Source: Hirundichthys speculiger (lineage: Eukaryota; Chordata; Actinopteri; Beloniformes; Exocoetidae). From it: a DNA stretch of 64,000 nt. The stretch lies in contig JAGFBZ010000860.1 in assembly GCA_018398805.1 (NCBI GenBank), positions 30,001 to 94,000 of the forward strand, in the 5' to 3' direction. Made by a program: the position numbers and the translations under genes. Shown here piece by piece: positions 42,312 to 53,170 of the stretch (position 1 is the stretch's first letter; every line of letters starts with the position of its first letter). The notes beneath the pieces are model-generated. The model did no database searches and was not told the DNA's origin. It was given only the letters and a program-made list of their open reading frames with translations.

Positions 42312-45300
42312 TCACATTTTGTCGTTCAACTGTTTTGTGTTAAAAGTCATCAACACGGCCATGTCATCAGACTCCCTCAAGGAGGCGGCCAGTTTCAGTT
42401 CCTGGAGGCCGTTTCCAGTGAAAACCAACCCCTCCCAGACTCTGCTCTTGTTCATTTTCAGTTCAGTCCGCGTCTCTCCCACCACACTTACCCTCAGAGC
42501 CCCGGGAACCCGCACCCTGAAGTGGACCCGGGACAGAGGCTCCAGCAGGCCCCCGCGGGGCTCGAAGAGCACGCAGCCTTTCCTCCAGGCCGAGTAGACG
42601 CAGGGGAAAGGGGGCCCGCACGTGGGGCAGGTGTTTCTCAGAACAAAGTCGCACATGGGGCTGAACTCTTCGCCGGGGCTGAGCCGAGCGTAGAGTCCCA
42701 GCCGATACACTCCGGCTTCAGGAAGGCTGGCGCTGACCGTCACTTTGCTGTCTGTGTACGTGCAGAACAGGTGACGGGACAGCGACATCGCCGACGTCTT
42801 GTTCTCTCTGCAGAGCACACAGTGAAGTTCCAGGTCCCGCTGATTGTGGAAGGTGATGTTGCACTTGCCCTGCTGGGTGCTCACGACGGCAGCGTTGTGG
42901 CTGAACTTTGACAACCCTGCCTCGGACGTCCGGGTGCCCGGCCCGCACGCCGAGGCCAGGTTAGGGGGGAACAGCTCGTCCGGGCTGACGACCTTCCCTT
43001 TGCAGTGCAACAGGAAGTTTGCGGCGTTCTGGAACTTGACCTCTGTTTTCTCGTAGTCCCGCACAAACACGGACAGCCGGTAGAAGCCACGGAGCGGGCA
43101 CAAGATGTGACAAGTCAGGACATCTGGTTGAATCTGCGTTGCCAGGCAGCGCTTGGCTACAGCAGCCTCCATCTGGGGGTGGATCAGGTCACACAGCACC
43201 ATGAGAGGCCTGGAGGTCTTCAGCACCAGGTCAAAGACACCCTCGTCCACCTCAGTGACCTCACCACTCTGGTTACTGGCTGCTATACCCAAGGATTTTG
43301 CAATAGGCTGCAGTCCCCAAGACAAGAAAGGGTTTTCTGGGATTTCTTCCAGAGCCCTGGGGGCTGGACATTCCAGCGTGAAGGAGCAAACCCAAATCAG
43401 AGGCGTGGTAGCCGTTTCAGGCCTCGCAAACACTTTCACATCATACGTGCCGCTGGCAGGAGGCAGCAGCTGCAGGTTCATCCTCTGAGGGGAGATGGTT
43501 AGGAGGCCAAACGAGGAGCTGCTCGAGTCTTTCTGCTCTGAAGCTCCGTGGTGGAGGAGCTCCCAGTGCTGTTTGATCTCGTAGGTGAAGGTTGCTGGTT
43601 TGGAGAAGCCAAGAGACACGTTTGCCTCACCGTCATCTGAGAGAGAAGTTCAAATAAGGATGAAAAAAAAAAATCTTCAAAAAGTAGATGAGCAACATTT
43701 TTCAATGCTGGCTAACAAAGTTTAAATCTACAGTGATCCCTTGCCAATTCGCACTTTAAGTTCAGCGGTTTTAGTTATTCGTGGATTTTTCAGAAATATA
43801 TAATATAATAAAAGAAATCACGGAAACATCACAGGATGTTGTGCATGTTCTCTCACAGCAAAGAAATGCTGTGAGCCAGCCTGGCCCCTTTAAGAAGGTG
43901 GCCTTATGGGTAATGTAGTGTGTGTGTCGTGGGACTGCAGAAGGAAAACAGAGTTAGATGAAAAGTGTTGTGAGCATAAACAGCAGCCCAGCGTGTATAG
44001 ATTTATATTCTCTGTTAACCGACAGGAGCCCAACAATACAACCTGTGTGATGTTATAAGTTCCGTGCAGAGAAAACCGCACTTTTTCTTTTGTTGTTGTT
44101 AGCGTGTTAGCCGCTAATTAGCGCCAAAAATGGCACAATACCAGTGGTTTCTTTACGACGGTTCAGAGACCAGAGGCTGTGAAGGTAACAGAAAGACCAC
44201 AGTTGAGCCTTTGTCTTGTTTTGCTACTTTTTTGCAGTTTTTAAACATATTTTAAACACATTATTTAGGCTCGGGGGGCTCCGGGTGAACCGCGAAACTC
44301 ATTAACCACGAAAAATAAGGGATTACTGTATATAAGTCCAAATAAGAAAATACTTTTTCATATTTATTCCTGAAGGAAAACTATATCAAAACATACTCTA
44401 ATTTGTGTGTAAAAGTAAGGCTAATGGTGGACCTGTAACAACGAGAGAGTGCTGAGGAGTTATCAGCCTGAGCCCCATGGTGAAGAACGCCGAGGTCTTG
44501 AAGACCCTCCTCTCAAACTCCTCCAACGGGATGGGCGCGTCCAGGAGCTGCCACCTCTCCTCATCTGGGAAATGTGAATTGATGAACTCCTCTGGCTCCG
44601 TCAGGAAGTAGAAATCGTCGAACCTTTAATGCATGAGATGGAGACATTAGGCTCATTTTTAGACTCAACTCTCATCAGTCGTCGTACAAGAAAGTCGTCT
44701 CATAAAAGCTTTTCTTTGCGCACCGCCGCATGATGGATGCGTTGGGATTCTTTCCTTTCCTCACCTTTGGACAAAGCTTTCATGTTCCATATCTACTCGT
44801 CCAGCTCCCCAACAGGCATCCAGCAGAAACCACTGTCCTTCCAGAAGCACAGAGTTCCACAGGTGATCCGATTTCACGTTCTTTAGGCTCTGGCCTTGGC
44901 AGTACCCAACGCCTTTACTGTGGCCTGGCACCTCTTGGCAATCAATGCCCACTTCTCTGTGAACACAGACCAAACTCAACATGCCTTCTGCCCCGTAGTC
45001 AAGAACACGTTCGTCTTTGAACTCAGAAGGGATGAGAGATGCGAAATGCATTGAGCTGAATAAACGAGAAGGAGCAGCATCTCCGATGTCAGTCAATGAA
45101 ATGTTTGTTGAAAAATGTAATGCTTTGTTTATTGAAACATTTTCTCGAATACATATTTTCTGAATATATGATTACTGAGGCAGAGTTATGGCAGAATGAA
45201 ACAAAAGCTTTTCAAGGCCGCTATTGATCAATATAGTAGAGCGAATAAACAACAAAGCTATAACAGATACTTCAGTGTCCATATAGAGTATATATAACTT

Positions 45301-48300
45301 CATTGTATAATTTAGTTCTTTTTGTTGGCTTTCTGGTCTGCAACCTGAGGTCTTATGAACTCTGTTAATTTCAACAGTAGTTACCCAGATCAGGACTGAA
45401 CAGAAGACAGACGGGGTCACCTGCAGCACAGAGACCAACTATGTGGTTGAGAAAAACTCTCAAAGATCATTTCCTGTATTTGTGATTTGTAATTTAAGAG
45501 ATTAGGGGCCTGATCTTCCGCCAGATCTGGTAGAGCCGCTATTTAAGGATAGCAGGTAGCAGGAGAGGCATTCCTTCGCAAAGAACGCAATCTTACACCT
45601 TGCTAAACCCGCTATCCCACCTGCGCTACCCGCTACATTATCCATAGGAGTGATTAGGGTGTTCCACCTGTTAAACCAATCAGTGCGTCAGCAGCCATTG
45701 CCTTTAAGAGCAGGTTGCGCTACCCGCAAACCGCTATGGAGCATCTTTTTATCCAGATCAGAGCAGCTCTCATGTGCAGCTCGTCTGGGACTCTGCTGTA
45801 GAGCTTCCTCCTCTTCCTTCCTCCTCCTCCTCTGCACTGATATATATATATACATATAGAAATTTTTACACAGACAATTCCTATCAGCTACCTGAAAGTC
45901 TCAGATAGTTGATGTGCTCCCAGTAAACACGCTCTAGTCGTCTATTGTTTAACTGGTGAGCAAGCCGTTTCAGACGATCTCTGCCGTTTTCTCAGGGGTT
46001 CAACTGAGGCCAAATCACGCTTTTTATACAAGAGTTAATTCGAGAGGTAGAGCTGTTTGGGCACGTCCACACGTGACCAGGTGGACGCACATTGATGCTA
46101 TTTGGACGCGCTCTTGTACGCGCCAACATGCGGGTAGCGGGTGGTCTGATCGCAAGATACCGAGTTTGCGGAAAGCGCAGAAGACACACCCATTGCCACA
46201 CCTACAATGTGAGTAAGGGAGTCGGCATAACAGTGCAGCGTTGCCAGGTGTACAATAATTATTGTATTTGTACGATAATTTGGCCCTCTGTACGATGTAC
46301 GATCAATAATCCAAAAAAAGGCCAAATCTACGCTAATTTGACTATTTCACATTATTGCCTGCCGCAGAGTTTTTTTTTTTTTTTGAACCCTGAAGGCATC
46401 TGTTCCCATGTGACATGTTTCCAGCCAATCATGCTTTGCTGAGTGTGAGATACGAATGTTTGTCTCAGAACAACGAGCATGATAGGCTGAATGGGCTGAA
46501 TGGTCAGCATCGCCAGCTTTTTAACGCTAGAGTGATTAAATTTGACTATAGCGCATCATTGGGCTTGTTATTTTGGTTATGACAGATGTATGATAATTTC
46601 TCTTAAAATACGATAAAAGTCTCTGGTACGATAATCCTACATTTCCCACCTGGCAACGCTGTAACAGGTAGCAGCTGTAACGGGTAGCAGCTTTAGGAAG
46701 TGGAAGATTGCATTAGCGGTTAGCGGAGGTTCCTAGACCCACAATTTGCGGGTAGCGGTGAGTGAGTAGTGGCTAGTAGGAAGTTTACGATAGGGGCCTT
46801 GCAGCATGTGATAGCCCCGATTTAGATTCTCCCAAGAATGTGAGGTTTGTGTTTTGCGGTTTGCTCACCTGCACATTTCTGAACAAAGACTGGAGTAGCC
46901 ACAGCAAACGCCCCGACCAGCCGCGATCACCTCCTCCGGGGAGCTCAGCTTCTCTGAGCGCCCAAGGTACCCGCTCACGTCATACTCTACGAGCACAACG
47001 AAGAGGCAGAAATATGGTAGATGGTCCCGCTAACCACTAACATGCTGCTATATTCGTTGGTATGTCTCACCCACCGATGTTGTGGCACAGCCAGACCCAG
47101 ATGGCACGCAGTCTCTCCAGCTCATTTCTGGCTTCCTGTGTGATGCTTTCGACTATTTTCTTGACGTCATACACACGTTTTTCCTTCAGCTAACGGACAC
47201 AAGCAGAGAAGTGCGTAGTCAAGAAACAGGGTTGATATTTAGAGGCCATTCGTGAGATGGAGTCTTTGTATTTTAACCTTCAGTAAGTCTCTCAAACTTT
47301 TATGTAAAAAAAAAAAAACTGCCACAATCTTTTTTTTTTCTTCATCCTCCTTCAGCCTCATATTAAATATTATGTATATTAAATGAAGATGTACTGGTTT
47401 ACACAGTCGCCTGTAAAAGTCAGAAACCCTCAATCATTTTTTTTTTGTGTAGAAAATCATAACCTGATTATAGTAGGTGTTGATCAAAGCATCACCATGC
47501 CTTTTCTTTTTTTTTTTTCTAAAGACCTCAGTGCTGCTACCTGCATCTGTTTATGTAGTCATTTCATTCAGTCATTTGTGTGCTCTCCTCTCTATGTCCT
47601 CCATCCTCTCTCTGTCCTGTCTCTCCTCTCTTTTTCTTTCTTTACCCGGCTGGTCTTCATCAGGAAGGTCCTCCATATGATCCAGGTCCTGCTCAAGGTT
47701 TCTTCCTCTTAAAGTGGAGTTTTTCCTTCCCACTGTTTGGCTTAAAGTTTTTTTTTCTCCCACTGTGGGAGCTTTTTACCTGCCATTAACCTTGTTTAGG
47801 ATTCAATATTATATTTTTAGTAGGGCTGGGCAGGTTAACGCGTTATCGTGTTAACTCATTAATTTAGTAACGCCGACATTTATTTTATCGCGCGTTAATG
47901 CATGTTGCTCACATGCTTTTGTTTTGAAAAGCCTGTTACTGGCTGCTGCGGAACCGGAAGACAATTGGCTGGAAAAAACATGCCGAAAAGCTAAAACAGA
48001 CATGGAGAACGGTAAAAATCTCTGTACTTTACAGTTCAGGTAGCAACTCAGGTAGCAATATTAACAATTCTGTTTGAAAACAAAAATTGTGGACTGCAAC
48101 TAAACTTTCTCGTCATTCCTCCATGTTCCATCAGATCTGCTCCATGTGTTCACTGTCCTGCTGTTCTCTAGCTGGTTACTGCAGTGTGGCTCCATCTAGT
48201 GGCACAGATGTGTAATGATAACAGAAAGTCCAGTCCTGATTATAAAACAAATTCATTTCTGTGGCCCGTTTTTTCATTTCGTATTTTTGATCTGAGTCTA

Positions 48301-49806
48301 AGATTGAAATATAAAAAAACAGGCATTTTTTTCTTTTTTTGTGTTAGATTTAAAAACGAAAAACGTAATAAAATGTCACTTTTTAATTTTTGTTTTAATT
48401 TTTTGATTGACAATTGAAAATGGAAAGAATGAATGATACACGGATTGATAAAGTTACTGAACTTTAACATGGACATTTTCATTTTAAAGTTCTCCCAGAC
48501 GGAGGATTCAACAGAAACAAGGTTATTTGTAACAACTGCCAAGTTAAACTCCCCGTTAAAAGTTTCTGCTGTTACCTCAGAAATTACCTGTTTTAATGTT
48601 CTGATTGTGCTGAGCCACAATCATTTTGTTGGATTTTGTTTGTAGACTTTTTTTATTTTTCATAAGAACAAGATGACATTAATGCCCTGGCAGTGGCAAT
48701 AAGCTTTATTTTGTTTTACATTTTTTAAGATGAGATTTACACTAAATATGTGTTACTGACAAGTGCTGATGTTAAAAGTGTTTGAACAACAAATGTTATG
48801 GCACTTTAGTTCATATGGCAGCAGAACATTTAAATAAAAGTGACCTTTACACTACTTTTGAATTCATTATTTGATTTTTCGTATACAATGCGATTAATTA
48901 TGATTAATCAGGGAAATAATGTGATTAATAGCGATTAAAAATTTTAATTGTTGCCCAGCCCTAATTTTTAGTTGATGATATTTGCTCGGGGTCATGATCT
49001 GGGTCTCTGTAAAGCACCTAGAGACAACTGACATTGCAACAGACGCTATACAAACAAAATTGAATTGAATAAAATTGAATTGAATTAAAAGCATTAGATT
49101 TTTCTTTCTTTTCACATAAGTGTGGATACAAAAATAGCTGTGTATTGGTTACACCTTTGAGACTAAAGAACTAAGAAGCAGAATCCTTGCAGATTTGCAT
49201 AAAGGGGCGATATTGAACAGCAGTTGTCTTCACCTCTGCTCCTGTCCTGATGACATGCGCATCAAGCCTGTGGAAGACCTCTGAGCTTGTGAAGAGGTCC
49301 TTTCTGCGCTTTCTTCTGCCTCTCACGGCAGCACACGGCGTCGCCCTCTGGCCCAGGTGTGTCTTCTGCTGCAGGTGTCTCTGTTGTTCCGCCTCCTTCC
49401 TCACGGCACTTTTCTTCACCACCGTAAAAGTCCGGGCTGCACTCTCAGACGACAGCTGCCTCTTTGCTGCCGGCCGCTGATCTTCACTCTCCACCTTCAG
49501 GTTCTCAAACATGCTCTTCCTGGAAACCACGGTGCTGTGGTGAGCCTCAGCAGAGACCGACACCTGGGCAACCGCCATGCCCCCCCCAGGTGGAGGGTTC
49601 GTGCTCTCTCGTCCTCGCTTCTCATTATGCACAAGGGCACCTAGAAGAGCAACGGGGCTCGGTTTGCTTAAGATTTGACTCCCTTTAAGCACCTGGGCCT
49701 CCACCTGTTCACATCCTTCCTCTGACACGTTCTCCTGTGGAGAAAGTTTCACAACACAGCTGAAAGGAAAGGAGAACTTCTGGTTTGCAACTTCTGCAGA
49801 CGTCAT
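42312..49806 (-). CDS. Kyphoscoliosis peptidase-like protein (transglutaminase-like), complete
   Basis: KY family proteins carry a papain/transglutaminase-fold domain and are needed for muscle integrity in mammals (family knowledge). Coding exons in transcript order: 49806-49234, 47189-47075, 46986-46869, 44956-44765, 44623-44433, 43636-42312. They total 2514 nt, an exact frame of 837 residues. The start is the ATG of MTSAEVANQK; an upstream ATG 11 nt earlier (49817) opens only a 4-codon frame. Residues 1-170 are Lys/Arg/Gln-rich and probably disordered. The domain follows: FHRLDAHVI, ERLRAIWVWLCHNIEYD, then the triad Cys257 (GRGVCCGYSS), His300 (SDHLWNSV) and Asp315 (WFLLDACWGAG). All three catalytic residues are present. 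A long C-terminal exon encodes beta-rich KY-type repeats. The last exon ends next to a hAT element. At 837 residues it is longer than mammalian KY (about 660), and fish have several KY-like genes, so I give no symbol. Confidence 0.93.
43731..44328 (+). mobile_element. Pogo-like element, copy D
   Basis: TA-flanked, starting CAGTGATCCCTTGCCAATTC and ending AAGGGATTACTG; 598 bp, intermediate in length between copies A/E and C. It sits in the last intron of the KY-like gene, antisense to it. Confidence 0.85.
44957..46868. other. KY-like gene intron with repeats
   Basis: From about 45505 to 46800 there are GGGTAGCGG and GCTACCCGC motifs with loosely matching ends (GGGGCCTGATCTTCC; ACGATAGGGGCC), probably an unclassified DNA element that contains the hAT at 46236. 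A TATATA microsatellite lies at 45840-45852. Confidence 0.35.
46236..46661. mobile_element. Probable hAT MITE, GCGTTGCCAGGTG ends
   Basis: Perfect inverted ends CAGCGTTGCCAGGTG and CACCTGGCAACGCTG. The flanks TAACAGTG and TAACAGGT match only in part, so the TSD is decayed. The interior is rich in TACGATAAT motifs. It is nested in a larger repeat of an intron of the KY-like gene. Confidence 0.75.
47560..49087 (+). mobile_element. L2/CR1-like LINE 3' end, split by a hAT insertion
   Basis: The left part (47560-47820) has the CAAGGTTTCTTCCTCTTAAA and GAGTTTTTCCTTCCCACTG blocks. The right part (48964-49087) has GTAAAGCACCTAGAGACAAC, GACGCTATACAAA and an ATTGAATTGAAT tail. Together they match the appearance of a very common 5'-truncated fish LINE 3' end. 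The hAT element at 47821-48963 separates them. It lies in the first intron between coding exons of the KY-like gene. Confidence 0.7.
47821..48963 (-). mobile_element. Non-autonomous hAT element, TAGGGCTGGGC family, copy 2
   Basis: Ends TAGGGCTGGGCAGGTTAACG and TTGTTGCCCAGCCCTA, with ATTTTTAG on both sides (47813-47820, 48964-48971). It is the inverse-oriented counterpart of 13755-14879, 1143 bp versus 1125 bp. Open frames inside are shadows; no transposase domain was seen. Confidence 0.9.
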
Positions 49807-50585
49807 GCTGGACGCATGGTTCCCTGAGCAGAGAGAGAAAGCAGAAAGATTTTTTTTAAATTTAAAGTAGCCTGTTTTGAACTCCAGTATCCTGTTCTGC
49901 TTAAGAAGAGACACGCGACTGCCGAAGGTCCATAGCTCTCCAGCACATCCTGCACTTGGAAGGGGCACAGGGATTATTCTATACACCATAGTCCATGTAA
50001 GACAGTGACAAATCTGCAATTATATAACATCTATTCATAACCTTAAATGAACATGAAGATTACAATCATTAATCACTGTCACAGCTACTGCACAAAGAAA
50101 GTCTTAACCGTGTGACACTTCAACTTCATCAGCGTGATGAACGGCCGATGACAACGTGCACTGGGAGTTATAAATAATCAACACACAAATCTGTGGAAAA
50201 ACAGCTTGAAGGGACAGCGGGCCGGCTCAAACTGTGACCCGAGCTCGTGGTGGTGAGCACTTGTCCAGCTCAGTCGCTGCAGGCAGCGAGCAGCAGCTAA
50301 CCCTGACCTTGACACTTTTCTGGAGCACGATCAAAAGGAACGTCCCAGCAAACCCCCCACGTGATGGGGGATAAATCTAATCATGGCAGTTTTTTTCAGT
50401 TAAATCTAAAATAAACTCCATCAAATCATCAAACTTATTTCAAGCAAAAGGAGGTAATTTTACATTTTGATTCCGCTCTAAACGGTCGTGATTGAAAGAT
50501 GCCGATTCAAGTGAACCAGATGAACTTTCTCTGGCTCGGTTGAACTGTTGCTGTTCAGCTGAATATCTGTGAGGCGTTCACTTAC

Positions 50586-50646
50586 CCTGAGTGGATTTGA
50601 AATGCGTGCAGGAGCGTCGGCCAGAGATGTTTCCACTGTGTGTTCT
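50586..50646 (-). other. Probable non-coding first exon of the KY-like gene
   Basis: On the minus strand the segment ends at a strong donor (CACTCAGG, then GTAAGTG at 50585). It pairs in principle with the acceptor TCTCTGCTCAG before 49823, which leads into the first coding exon. The left limit (transcription start) is only estimated from the TATA box about 30 bp upstream. Confidence 0.5.
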
Positions 50647-50673
50647 CAGTGGTCCCCAGTTGCAGGGGGGGAG

Positions 50674-50732
50674 GCTTATATACTCTCAGTGGCCTGCCAG
50701 GACAGGCACTGGAATAACAGGCCTAAAAATAC
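50674..50732 (-). promoter_or_regulatory. TATA box and MEF2-like site, KY-like promoter
   Basis: On the minus strand TATATAAG occupies 50681-50674. On the plus strand CTAAAAATAC (50723-50732), about 45 bp upstream of it, is a close match to the MEF2 consensus (YTA, four A/T, TAR). A TATA box plus MEF2 site is typical of skeletal-muscle promoters, which fits the KY family's expression. Function is inferred. Confidence 0.55.
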
Positions 50733-50769
50733 TACAAAGCAGTTAAGACCAACCAATGGAGTGAGCCCC

Positions 50770-50806
50770 AACTGAGGAGTGTGTGTGTGTATGTGTGTGT
50801 GTGTGC
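50770..50806. repeat. GT microsatellite
   Basis: Alternating GT with a TATG interruption, just upstream of the KY-like promoter. Confidence 0.85.
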
Positions 50807-50931
50807 TTAGATATGTATGTTTGGACAGCTCATATGGATTCTGTTTTCCCCATCTGGGAGGGGCCCATAAGTGTGTGTGAATGAGTGATTGTACGTGTGC
50901 TTGCTTTGTACTGTGTTTAAGCAGTTTGGTA

Positions 50932-53162
50932 TAGCGATGCACGATAACTGTTTTTTTTTTTTTTTAAAATACCGATAACTGGGGTTGGGCATCATTTGGA
51001 TTTTAACGATTCTGATTCCGATTCCGATTCGCTGTTTCGATCCCTGTTCAAAACGATTCTCAATTCCGATTCTTTGATGTGTAGGTCAACAGATCGTGAC
51101 TTATCTAACAATAGAATTTTTTTCATTAAAAAAACTGAGAAGGCAAGGAGCCTTTTCACCACATAGGCTGTTACTTTTCTGTGGCACTCGTGTGTTTGCT
51201 CCACTGTCATTTTACCCCTCGCAGCCAACGTGAATGGGGTGTCACGTTGTTTGTTCGGGTTGGGAAAGGGAATAAAAATGTTCCTCCAAACGTTCTGGAC
51301 ACCTCGAGTCACTGTTGCAGGTCCCCAGCAGCAATATTTCACCATGGCGTTATTATAGTATAATATTAACACTGATGATAGGCATCAGAAAAATAGTGAA
51401 TTACACAGTCCTTAACGGAGGAGCAGCAAGTTTGTCTGACCTAGCAACAGTAACTAGGAAGGGGGCGGTGCTTACCGAAAGGTCAATTAAATACGGTACA
51501 CTCGTTTATTTTTGTGATGCCATGCAGGCGAAGGTGTTTTGCCATGTTCGTAGTGCACCCTCCTTTGACAGTAACATGCTTAACGCAGATGTTGCACTGC
51601 GCCAGGTAGCCGTCATTTCCCAGACTGAAATGCAGCCAAACACAAGAGCGGGATCCATGTTGTGGCGAGTGAAGTCCTGTCGGTGACGGACGTGACGTCG
51701 ACACTAGCGTGGAGTTGAGTACACCGGGCGGAGTATCATCAACAAACTAGTGCAGTAAATTAAAAAAAAAATGTAATTACATAAAAAAGCACGGACATTT
51801 AGGAACCAAAAAAAGGAATCGAAATTCAGAAATCTTCTAAATGATTCCAGAACTGGACGTTAGGAAACGATTCCTTCTTGGAATCGTTTTTCGGTGCCCA
51901 ACCCTACCGAGAACCGATAACTTTCAGCTCCTAAAGGTCGATACCGATAACTGATAACACACACATGTACCTAAGATCATTACATCAATACTATGAACAA
52001 AACCAAAAACAGTTTTAACTCTTTAAATGAACACATATTTATTTTTTCCAATGAATAACTATTGGCAAGCCTCTCAAACATTTTCGTAAAGCTATCAAAC
52101 AAACCTATTTGATATCTCACATCAACTTAAATAAGGTTAATTACTGACTGATATAAAAAATAAAGGCTCCTTGAACTGATGGAAATACATGCATCAGAAT
52201 TACTAACTGAAAAAATACATTCCTCAATGACAACAAAAAATAATGCACATAATGTACTGACACAAGTTAGACTTGTCTGTGTAAATAAACTGAACAAGTG
52301 CACTCCAGTAACAAAAACTTACATTTAAAGGGTTTTGTCTTGTGGTTCCATTCAAATGAATGTCTTTAATTAAAGTAAATGAGGTTCAGTAGTTTTAGTT
52401 TTTTTTTCAATCTCATGGAAGCTTTAGATGAGAGACATGATGGCGAGAAGAGGAGAGGGGAGGAGAGGAGAGGGGAGGGGAGATTTGCTCCTGGCTTGTT
52501 CACGTTAGCTCACGTTAGCTCACGTTAGCTCACGTTAGCTCTCGTTAGCGCGATTTCAAAACTCCATGGAAGTGATGGTTATGTTTCAGGTGACTGATCA
52601 GGTTTGACGTATTAAAGCTTGTGCTATTTTTCCCTCCTTCGCTTGGAGCATTTGTCACAAATAACCAGCGAACTATCTTCTTCTGAAACTTTAACAAAGT
52701 TCCATACGATCGCCACCATGGTTTTTTTTTTCAGCGCACTGTGCCGCAATGCTGCATTCAAGGTGTAACGTAAATTCATCCGTTCCCTCGTTTGCTAGTC
52801 GTTCTTTCGGCCTTATCAATTTTTTCCTTTTTTTATGTGTAACTTGTGGGAAAATACTGCGAATATCAATTCAAGTCAGCAACTACCAAAATTATGACCG
52901 AGTTAACAAGTTGTTTTCTGGCATGAGGGGGTATTCTTGATTTTCCTTACTGAGAAATCGTTTTTCTGATTATGCCGACGTCACTTGAACATAACATTCA
53001 CTGCCGGTCATTCAAGGCTCAGAGGGAGCGAGACACCTCCGTGTTGACAGAAATATATGTTATCGGAGCTATTCGTCACGATATAGGACTTATCAGGATG
53101 ACGTCATAATTTTCTGTTATCGGCCCGATAGTTATCGGGTTGATAATTATCATGTACCCCTA
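50932..53162 (-). mobile_element. hAT element, ACGATAACTATCG family, copy 2, containing another hAT
   Basis: Termini TAGCGATGCACGATAACTG and ATTATCATGTACCCCTA, with GTTTGGTA on both sides (50924-50931, 53163-53170). It is the inverse counterpart of 26196-27319. Its extra length is explained by the insertion at 50980-51906. It also shows a local 10-bp tandem repeat (CACGTTAGCT, about five units at 52501-52551) that copy 1 lacks. Confidence 0.9.
50980..51906 (-). mobile_element. hAT element with BED zinc-finger frame, nested
   Basis: Ends TGGGGTTGGGCATCATTTGG and CGGTGCCCAACCCTA. The flanks CCGATAAC and CCGAGAAC form an 8-bp duplication with one mismatch, and the outer element reads continuously across the site when compared with copy 1. 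On the minus strand 51704-51483 encodes VWLHFSLGND, then CNICVKHV and NMAKHLRLHG. This is a BED-type finger with C-x2-C and H-x4-H, the usual N-terminal DNA-binding domain of hAT transposases. The catalytic part is absent. Confidence 0.8.
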
Positions 53163-53170
53163 GTTTGGTA

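Noticed and set aside
42522..43502. Plus-strand frames of 129, 165 and 111 codons
   Set aside because: They are antisense shadows of the last exon of the KY-like gene, whose minus-strand frame is continuous for 442 codons and joins in phase with the other exons.
44761..45096. Start of the KY-like protein at the ATG of the 111-codon minus-strand frame (45096)
   Set aside because: The exon begins at an acceptor at 44957/44956, in phase with the upstream exon that carries the catalytic GRGVCCGYSS motif; the sequence from 44957 to 45096 is intron.
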